Below, piece after piece: positions 57,144-64,000 of a DNA stretch of 64,000 bases (position 1 is its first letter; the number at the start of each line of letters is the position of its first letter). The position numbers and the translations under genes were made by a program. Under the pieces are notes generated by a model. The model saw nothing but the letters and a program-made list of their open reading frames with translations, was not told the origin of the DNA and ran no database searches. Source of the DNA: Lineus longissimus (Eukaryota; Nemertea; Pilidiophora; Heteronemertea; Lineidae); the NCBI RefSeq assembly GCF_910592395.1, contig NC_088317.1:1922001-1986000 (forward strand). The letters run 5' to 3'.

Positions 57144-57987
57144 CAATATCATTACTAATTAATGTAGTATGGTTTTCATTTATCTATTCCTTGAGCATTG
57201 TTATTAATGAGTGAGGAGGGCGCTCCTTAGGAATCCCCAATGATCATACAAATGAAATAAACATACAAGGCTATTAAAAGGACAAATTGTGGTATTGTCC
57301 CTTGAACAATGCTCTGGTTGGGTAATTGTCCTGCCAAGGTGGCTTGTGCCATCACCCTTGTATACAGTTGGACAGATTGTGCCGTTGTCCCTAGTGTATG
57401 GTACAGGGTGGGACAAGAGGCCTGCTGGAGATGCCTTGCACTGGTGTGCCGAGACAGCGTTACAGTCGCCTAAGGTCTCATTAGGGACTTTTTTGTATTC
57501 ATGCGCGGCTAACCCATAGTTCCTAAAAGATCATTGATTTCTTGGTCCTCATAATACGCCAATGTTGATTTAGCAGTTGTTTTTGCAAAGACATGTTTTC
57601 TTGGAGTTTCTGAAACCTGGAGCGCTACTCAATAGGCGGCTAACAAGAAACTCCGCATTTTACTGTTGTTGCCGACGTATGTGTACACTGAACTTTGGAT
57701 GTGCGTCGGCCCCGTGTTGAAATGCTGTCCAGTGCCAGTTGCAGTTGGTGCGTTTTTTGCTGATTTGTGCAAAATTCAACATATCTCAAAAGTTCAATGG
57801 TTGACCCCCGTTTTTTTTTTTTTTGTGTGTAGCGTAAGCAACTGTCTTTCACGGGAGAAAGGTCACTGTAAGAATCTTTCAGGAAGAAATGTATAATATT
57901 TGGGGTTTTCCGTGATTGTCCGGCCCAATTGGCAATATTGCCATTTGGGATGGTAAACAGAGCTAGGAGAAAATGCGACGCTTATGA

Positions 57988-57993
57988 TTTATT
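57988..57993 (-). terminator. ENOX: Candidate ENOX polyadenylation signal
   Basis: Reverse-strand AATAAA about 1.2 kb past the ENOX stop. A plus-strand AATAAA at 58000-58005 lies only a few bases away, so the two strands carry facing signals. Confidence 0.35.
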
Positions 57994-58693
57994 TAAAGAA
58001 ATAAAATGCCCGATTTAACATCCTGCAGAACCAGTGGAATCGGGCGTTTCCAGTGATATACGATACAAATGGGTTGTCCTCATGCAATCACTTTGGAAGC
58101 ATGTTACGTCCTGTTAATGGGGCACGTCATGGTCGCGTACATTTGGGAAAACTCCCCAACGAGACCTAAAGTGACTGAGGCGACAGTGGTGCTATCTAGC
58201 GGTTAATATTGGAACTGAGCGTTTTGGACAAAGATTTCAGTTTTATCTTCTGCCGCGAGACAACGCCACTGTCGCCTAAACCAATTTCACTAATGGGTCC
58301 TGTAATTGATTGGTTTTCATGCCTTTGGAAGGTAATCAGTATCAAACAAAGGAAATTTGATAGAGATAATTAATGACTTGCTTTAGCTGTCAAAACAGGT
58401 TCAGCACAGCCACAAGCCATCTTCCCACATAAACGACAGTAGATATGATTCTCTGATGGGATCAACGACGGTGGACGAGAGTGACACCGGCATTCCTTAA
58501 CTGTTGACTTTCGACATCGGCGTGAAGTCTTGACGTCGTTACCTCAAAACTTGCACGTCTTCCATGACGCATTCACGTCATAAGAGATTTTTGGCCAAAA
58601 AAATTACAAATTTTGCCTTTTGATCAACATTTTCTTGGTATTTCTGGGAATATATGTGGTATATGATAAATATAATACTTCCCACGTCGGCAC

Positions 58694-58787
58694 GTGTGTG
58701 ATCGTCACCAGATTGCACTCTGCGGTCTCAAGCTTTTCAAGGCCAAAGAAAATCAACTTGTGCAATCTGGTGACTCGGATCACACAC
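58694..58787. repeat. Strong 94-nt hairpin (25-nt stem)
   Basis: The 5' arm 58694-58718 (GTGTGTGATC then GTCACCAGATTGCAC) pairs without mismatch with the 3' arm 58760-58787 (GTGCAATCTGGTGAC ... GATCACACAC), apart from a three-base bulge (TCG) in the 3' arm. The loop is about 41 nt. It lies downstream of the ENOX stop, possibly in its 3' UTR. It could be an RNA structure, a microRNA-like precursor or the remains of a MITE. Confidence 0.75.
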
Positions 58788-59174
58788 TCGAGCATATTCT
58801 TATTGTCTCCAATATCAAAGTGAAGAATTGTCACTGCTTCTCAATAGAAACTTTGATTCAGTCCAAGTCTGAGGGACCAAATATAATGCATTTCCAACAC
58901 TCCTCAGTCAAAACTTTGACACAGTCCCAAGTCTTAGATATCAATTGCAATGAATTTCTCTCACTTCTGAACTGAAGCTTAGACAGTCCTATTCAGGGAC
59001 ACCATACTCTAACTGAAACTGCAAGAGTCGGTTAAGTACTTCTCTTAATAATGCTGAAAATCCTTGACAAAATCCGGGGTCTTTGATGTCAAATTCAATG
59101 AATTTTCACCACCGACGCTGTGAAAATCCAGTTTATACACAACTGCTTCAAACTTATTGACCAAGTCCATATTT

Positions 59175-59380
59175 TCAGATATCAAAACCAATGAATTTCC
59201 ATCGCTTCTCAATAGAAGCCCCAACACCATGAAAGTCCTGTTTAAACACTGTTGGCAGTTTCTCTAAAAGTTCTTCGATCTCACTCGAGCGTATCTTGAT
59301 GCTGAGTCTCATTAGGAATGAGTGGATGTAGTCAATGTTCGCACCGAACGGATGAACGTGAAGGAAAGTGGAAATCACAC
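59175..59380 (-). CDS. ENOX: ENOX, last coding exon
   Basis: Encodes VISTFLHVHPFGANIDYIHS, the helices MRLSIKIRSSEIEELLEKLP, then TVFKQDFHGVGASIEKRWKF and a TGA. It is the most conserved C-terminal block of the family. Acceptor TTTTTCAG; two bases complete a Gly codon from the previous exon. Confidence 0.95.
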
Positions 59381-62300
59381 CTGAAAAATGAAGAGTAGAT
59401 TACTAAGTCATATTATCATTTGCCAGATTTGATTGCACTACGGGTCTTGCATTCACCTACATATAAGTGTTGTGCTGACAGGTGATGTAAATCGGTGTGA
59501 TCTCCAATTGTAACTGCTGCTATCAGTGACCAAAAGATATCTGGTCTGAGGATAAAACCTGTCATTACATGGTATGACACTGATCGCCTGTCACAGGCAC
59601 CTGGCATGAACGCATGCTCTCCAGAGTTACAAATCCTGGTCCTCCAGAGATTCTAAACCGGGTCCCAGTGCAAGGTGGGACCAATCTTTCTAACATTGAG
59701 CAAACCCCAGTCATACATCCAGCTTGTCAACACACCTCTCACAGGAGAGAACTCACCAACATATCTTGCTTCCTTTTCTGTCAAACCAGATGACGTCACA
59801 ATGACTGGCTCAACCCGGACCGAACTTCCCACACTAGCAGACGCAGTATCATCAGACGTCGAGGCCAAATCTTTCACCGAATCATCCTTCTTATCGATAT
59901 CATTTTCTTCACCCTTTTCAGTCTGTTTTTTCTGCTGGGACTGCAGCTGGAGTTGGAGCTCTTTTTCTGCTAATGTTTTCTTAAGCTGAAACAAAATTTA
60001 AGCTAAAACTATTCTGAAGTCCAGGTTGTTGCACAAGAAAGTATTAACACCAGCAATACTCAATTGACAAATGTCTCAAAGTTTGTGTATGATATTTGTG
60101 AGCCCCCTCTTATGTCTTCAAGCCCACACAGATTCGACTTGATGCTGACCTTCTTAGGTTTTATTGATTGGTCACAGATGGGGGAGAACGAAGTGTATTT
60201 GAGAAAGAAACTTACATTCTTGATCTCTTCTACATCCTTCTGTTGTTTTTGTTTTTCCTCCAATAAATGCTGAAAGAAAAGTATTCGATGTTTCAAATTT
60301 TAGTGCCAGTGATTGCAGACTTTGAGGCACGAGTTCAGGTTTAAAGTTTGGAGCAGATCTTGTATCACAAGGCAGTAAACGACTTGAATTCTGAGAGTAG
60401 GGTAAATTACAGTCACCTTATGACAACTTCGATTTTAGGGTTAAAGTGTAACCTATTCTGTAGAATAAACATCTCCAGCAAAACTCAAAGGAAACCGTAA
60501 ATGACTGATTGATTGATATGCCCTTGCAAAAATGATGATAATGAGATACTGTAATATGCAAACACACCTGTTGTGTATTATGTAACGCATGCTGTAAAAC
60601 CTTGAGGTGGGCTGTCTTCTGCTGCACCAAGTCACTGACTTCATGTTTGGCAATATCCACTTCATTCCTGTAAGCCTCAAGCTGACATTTCAGGCTGTCG
60701 TTTTCTTCTTTCAGCTGGTGGAACTGATTGGCTGTGAGAAACAATGGGCGTTCATACAACATCATCAAAATAGAACATAAAGTTGATGACCTAGTCACGG
60801 CCTGTTTCTCAAATATGACTCATCCTTAAACACAAGGGTTCCCACATGAAATCTTGTGATAACTATAATGAAGTTATATCATACTTACGATTTCCATTCA
60901 ACAAACACCCTAAAAAAACAACTTACTTGTAGCACCGACATCCATTTTCTTTTTCTTAGGAGCAGGATCCCCGTCCTCAGAGTCAGACATTTCCATCTCG
61001 TCTTCTTTCCGATCACTTAGGAATTCATCCTGGGATTGTTGCTTTATTTCCTGCAAGAAAATTACGAGATGAAACAAATGTAACGAGGGTGGTTTCCCAG
61101 GATTAAAGTTTCATAGCGGTCGTTTTCACCGACACACACTTCAGCAGTACTATCTAGAAGCTGGACACCCCTCCATGAGGATGGAATCCAGTCACCATTT
61201 TGTCAAATGATAATGAGCTGATAACCTCCACAGCTTAACTACACTCCTTTCATTATCAATACTTGCTAACTTGTAACTTCCCACCGATCTCACGTACACT
61301 GTTGGACGGTGTCTAAAGACTTTTTTTGGGGTGTTCCGTTGTTGTCCGCTATGAAAATGCCTGGACAAAGGCCTTGACGAATCCATTTCATACATCCAGT
61401 CAGGCTGCGGTTTGTACATAGGACCGCTGTGAACTTGTAGCAGACTCGGACAGCAGATTGTGACGGCAGTCATGGTCTTGGACCTCAGGTTTCAAGGAGT
61501 TCTGGCCTGCAGCTCTGAGTCACCTACCTTTGGATGTTAACAGTACAGTAGAACCTCTCTCTTATAAAGGACACCTGACAAATGCTGTACATATTGAGAG
61601 GTGTCCTGATCACAGGTGTCCCAGTTACAAGTTTGGGAACAGATGTGGTCTCTTTAGTAAAGAAGGTGTCCCTACTAGAGAGATGTCTACATCAGTACAT
61701 GAAGGTTCTAAAGCATGGAATCTTTAATACCAATACCAATGAGTGCATATGCACACCTTGCTGAATGACAGAACCTAGCAAATACATTTCCAGATTGTGG
61801 CTTTCAGAATCTTTACACCAGAATACGTCCATAAGTCAATTCTGTCTTTACCAACCCTTACCAATATCAACTTCTGTACAGCAACATCAGGGGATTTGAT
61901 GAACATTGGTCCTCTCTTCAAGTGGTCCGAGATGTTTCTTACCACACCAACTTAAGGTACTGTCTCTAATTTTTAGTTTCTTACCAAACAGCTTGAGAAC
62001 TTTACACAAATTGGTAATGCATCCTAGCCTAACTTTCTTTCCTTACTCTACAAGTTAGAACTGGGAAAAATTAGCACTGTCGCTTCATCTTTGCAGTAAG
62101 CTTGAAATCCTGCGATAAACCGTCCTTCTCAAATTGCATCTTTCGTAGCAACTCCTGAAGCCTTCCCTTTAACACCTACACTGCCAAACTGACACTGCCT
62201 AACTCTGCCAAACTGACACTACCTAACTCTGCCAAACTGACACTGCCTAACTCTGCCAATCAGTTCTGAGCTCATCGCAAACGTTGAGGGGACAAACACA

Positions 62301-64000
62301 TTCTCAACCCAAATTGTAACTCCAGAAGTGTAGAAGACTTGCGTTACCTTCCATCCGAAGGACCTACCTGTGCCTGTTTACTCCACAAATCAAGATTCTT
62401 GCGCTGTGCCTTAGAAAAATGGTCCCAGGCCTTCTGCTTGGAGGCGGCTCCAAAGACTTTTTCGATTTGTTCGACTTAAATACAGAAGCACATACATGTA
62501 TGGATTACCATAACCTTTAAATGCACTAATACGTGACCCTAGACCTGCATATTACCTCATTCCATCAGCGGTTTCATCTAATCAGATACACGCACAGACT
62601 TGAATGGAGATGGCCTAGAAAATGACACCAAACATCTTTTCTTGGTTTTCCTTTATGAATCTGTCACATTTTCAACCCTAATGCTATGTTGTATGCATTT
62701 GAAAATACACATCTAAGGTTCCCTGCAGAGTGACCCTGAGAAGGCAGTCTGCCACCGTTTAGCCTCTAGTTTGGCTTTGGCCATTGACTGTTCAGTCAGT
62801 TAAGGAGAACCATATAAACCGAGGTGTCATTTTCTTAGCCTGTCATGATTGGCTATTGAAGCGATACTGATATCACACTGGGTCGGTGGAGACCGCTGAA
62901 GTCAATGATATGAGTGTCACTTGGAAAGCAGCCCATCGCGTCAGGGATAGAATTTCACAGAAGTACCAATCGGGATTCCACTGAAATGCACTTTTTGTAT
63001 CAAATGTTTCAAGTATTCAAAAATATGTAAGTCAAATTTTGTAAACATGGGTCCTAAACTATGTTTAGTTCTTAAGTAGCTCGAAATTTCTATACCTGTC
63101 ACGTTTTCTTCATTTGGCAAGAGAGCATTGGGAACAAGAAGAACAAATATCAAACTGGCAGTGTATAAAATGTGAGGGGACACTTTAAGGCAGGGAATCA
63201 CTGCCAGGTGGTCACAGGACTCATTCAGGTAGCCTACCAATGCATGATATCGTAACACATAAGGCTCATACACAATGAGAACCACTCTTGGTGGTGATCA
63301 AGGAGTGAACATCATTGGAAATATGTTCTGTCTCTTTTTAGAGATGACTGGTGTCTACAACATTTTTGTATCACAGTCAACTTGTTGGCACCCTGTTAAG
63401 CAGAGAGTTTCAGCCGTAAACCCCAACCACATGCCGGTAAGAGATTCCCCTCACATTTTAGACTTGACACTGCACTAATTGACACCTGCTCAGGAGAAGT
63501 GGAGACAGTAGGAAAACCCTTAACCCTTTCACTGCCGGGTCATATAGGAAGGGGTGACATTTTTTTAAGAAAAAAAAGAACAAAGTACAGTGGAACGTCG
63601 CTTAGCGAACACCTCTCTATTATGGACACCTTTCTATTATGGACACAAATTGGTCCCAAATTAGTTGATTCCAGACAATTTTTCACATCATTCTGTGAGA
63701 GAAGTGAGTACAGGCAGTAAAAGGGTTAATCCAGACTAGACTACTCAATCCATTGTCGGAAGGTGATGATGTTCAATTCTTCCCTGAAAAAAATAACTTT
63801 GCCTGACTTGACTCACATGAACTTGCACAATTGAGTGTCCTCTACAAGTTTCATAGGAAGGTGGGTCCTATGGAAGTCATCGCTGTTTTTAATACTAATA
63901 TTACAACACTGTAAAAATCAGCTTACTGATTCTGGTACCGATACTGTTTCTCCCACCAAACTAAATAACTTGCAGACGAACACTCACTAATTTGATTGAC
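59175..64000 (-). CDS. ENOX: Ecto-NOX disulfide-thiol exchanger (ENOX1/2-like), C-terminal half, partial gene
   Basis: Exons on the minus strand, in order: tentative end of one at 63988-64000, then 62368-62474, 60927-61050, 60568-60731, 60216-60269, 59757-59985 and 59175-59380. The six firm exons join in frame to 293 residues and a TGA at 59175. They align with the C-terminal half of human ENOX1 (643 residues): QKAWDHFSKAQRKN, DEMEMSDSEDGD, LKEENDSLKCQLEAYRNEV, EKEA, ISTFLHVHPFGANIDYI and GVGASIEKRW. ENOX proteins are described as cell-surface proteins with hydroquinone oxidase and disulfide-thiol exchange activity. The N-terminal RRM-containing half lies beyond the right edge. The middle carries a basic PAPKKKKMD stretch and a Gln/Lys/Glu-rich coiled coil. 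Confidence 0.93.
59757..59985 (-). CDS. ENOX: ENOX, coiled-coil exon
   Basis: Encodes LKKTLAEKELQLQLQSQQKK, an acidic/Ser-rich stretch (DKKDDSVKDLASTSDDTASA) and GLTEKEARYVG. Acceptor TTGTTTCAG, donor GTTG|GTGAGT, exit phase 1. The EKEA segment directly precedes the conserved C-terminal block in ENOX1. Confidence 0.92.
60216..60269 (-). CDS. ENOX: ENOX, 54-nt coiled-coil exon
   Basis: Eighteen codons (HLLEEKQKQQKDVEEIKN), phase 0/0, acceptor TTCTTTCAG, donor AAT|GTAAGT. Skipping would keep the frame. Confidence 0.9.
60568..60731 (-). CDS. ENOX: ENOX, exon with LKEENDSLKCQLEAYRNEV
   Basis: Matches ENOX1 LKEENDSLRWQLDAYRNEV almost residue for residue and continues as coiled coil (HEVSDLVQQKTAHLKVLQHA). 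Acceptor TCTCACAG, donor CAG|GTGTGT, exit phase 0. Confidence 0.95.
60927..61050 (-). CDS. ENOX: ENOX, acidic exon (DEMEMSDSEDGD)
   Basis: Encodes QQSQDEFLSDRKEDEMEMSD, SEDGDPAP, KKKKMDVGAT, aligning with EEEMEMSDDENCDSPTKKMR of ENOX1. The Ser/acidic run followed by a Lys run could be a casein-kinase target and a nuclear-localisation-like motif (inference). Exit phase 1. Confidence 0.94.
61546..61698. mobile_element. Pogo/Tigger-like MITE
   Basis: Starts CAGTAGAACCTCTCT at 61546-61560, contains repeated GAGGTGTCC / GGTGTCC words, and ends in degenerate AGAGAGATGTCTACATCAG resembling the reverse complement of the start. Non-autonomous. Confidence 0.45.
62181..62260. repeat. 24-bp tandem repeat, about 3.3 copies
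   Basis: CTGCCAAACTGACACTGCCT begins at 62181 and recurs at 62205, 62229 and (partial) 62253 with exact 24-bp spacing and one substitution (GCC to ACC). Confidence 0.85.
62368..62474 (-). CDS. ENOX: ENOX, exon with QKAWDHFSKAQRKN
   Basis: Encodes EQIEKVFGAASKQKAWDHFS then KAQRKNLDLWSKQAQ; ENOX1 has EQI.AVFNASTRQKAWDHFSKAQRKNIDIWRK. Two bases at the 5' end complete a hydrophobic codon from the upstream exon. Acceptor ATTTAAG (poor pyrimidine tract), donor CAG|GTAGGT. Confidence 0.94.
62475..63987. other. ENOX intron
   Basis: No exon recognised. Contains the TTAA-bounded MITE at 63524-63725. Confidence 0.5.
63524..63725. mobile_element. TTAA-bounded MITE with nested pogo-like words
   Basis: TTAA (63520-63523) then CCCTTTCACTGCC; the right end is GGCAGTAAAAGGG then TTAA (63726-63729). 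The termini are 13-bp inverted repeats with one mismatch, and the TTAA duplication points to a piggyBac-type mobiliser. Inside, CAGTGGAACGTCG (63588) and repeated CTATTATGGACACC words look like a pogo-type end inserted in or captured by the element. Confidence 0.65.
63988..64000 (-). CDS. ENOX: ENOX, possible 3' end of the next upstream exon
   Basis: On the minus strand the edge reads GTCAATCAAATTA|GTGAGTG, a consensus-like donor leaving one base. That phase fits the exon at 62474 and would read VNQI-I-EQIEKVF, resembling GILTQFEQI in ENOX1. Only 13 coding bases are visible. Confidence 0.35.

Larger units (their letters stand above)
57144..59174. other. Intergenic region between convergent CEP19 and ENOX
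   Basis: Contains opposing polyadenylation signals near 57990-58005 and a strong hairpin at 58694-58787. Open frames are short and unsupported, including the three frames that run through the hairpin. Confidence 0.45.
61051..62367. other. ENOX intron with a pogo-like MITE and a 24-bp tandem repeat
   Basis: No coding exon was recognised between 61051 and 62367. The frame at 61192-61473 on the minus strand is unsupported. The interior holds the elements at 61546-61698 and 62181-62260. Confidence 0.5.

Overview
This window is nuclear DNA from an intron-rich animal, most likely a slowly evolving marine invertebrate. The genes have many short exons with GT-AG introns, conserved bilaterian domain architectures, long introns and abundant short DNA transposons. 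The species cannot be named from the sequence.

Layout. (1) 0.2-0.6 kb: short TTAA-bounded MITE copies. (2) 0.9-25.0 kb: a macrosatellite with a ~930 bp unit. Two units point forward, a short AT palindrome at 2998-3014 marks a fold-back, and about 24 units follow in reverse orientation. Every unit carries a tRNA-like head (A box, B box, T-runs). The array is bounded by two inverted copies of a ~125 bp sequence that looks like a diverged unit of the minisatellite next door. (3) 25.07-26.28 kb: that minisatellite, with long ~138 bp and short ~92-102 bp units. (4) 26.5-54.3 kb, minus strand: a complete MCF2/DBS-family Rho guanine-nucleotide exchange factor (Sec14, spectrin-like coiled coil, DH, PH, SH3). 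I placed 19 shared exons, one candidate 24-nt microexon and four candidate alternative first exons; the shared exons join in frame to a stop at 29746. (5) 56.19-56.69 kb, plus strand: the coding exon of CEP19, a centriole/cilium protein. (6) 59.2-64.0 kb, minus strand: the 3' half of an ecto-NOX (ENOX1/2) gene, whose N-terminal half lies beyond the right edge.

How the parts relate. The MCF2-like gene and CEP19 are divergent (54.3 and 56.2 kb) and may share an upstream region. CEP19 and ENOX are convergent. Human relatives of the three genes lie on shared chromosomes (MCF2L with ENOX1, MCF2 with ENOX2, MCF2L2 with CEP19, recalled from memory), so this tight triplet may preserve an ancestral linkage.

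Most noteworthy: the folded-back, higher-order macrosatellite with a Pol III-type promoter in each unit; four alternative first exons all ending in phase 1; the candidate microexon inside the Sec14 domain; three 30-bp repeats with nuclear-receptor half-sites just upstream of one alternative first exon; and a strong 94-nt hairpin downstream of the ENOX stop codon.
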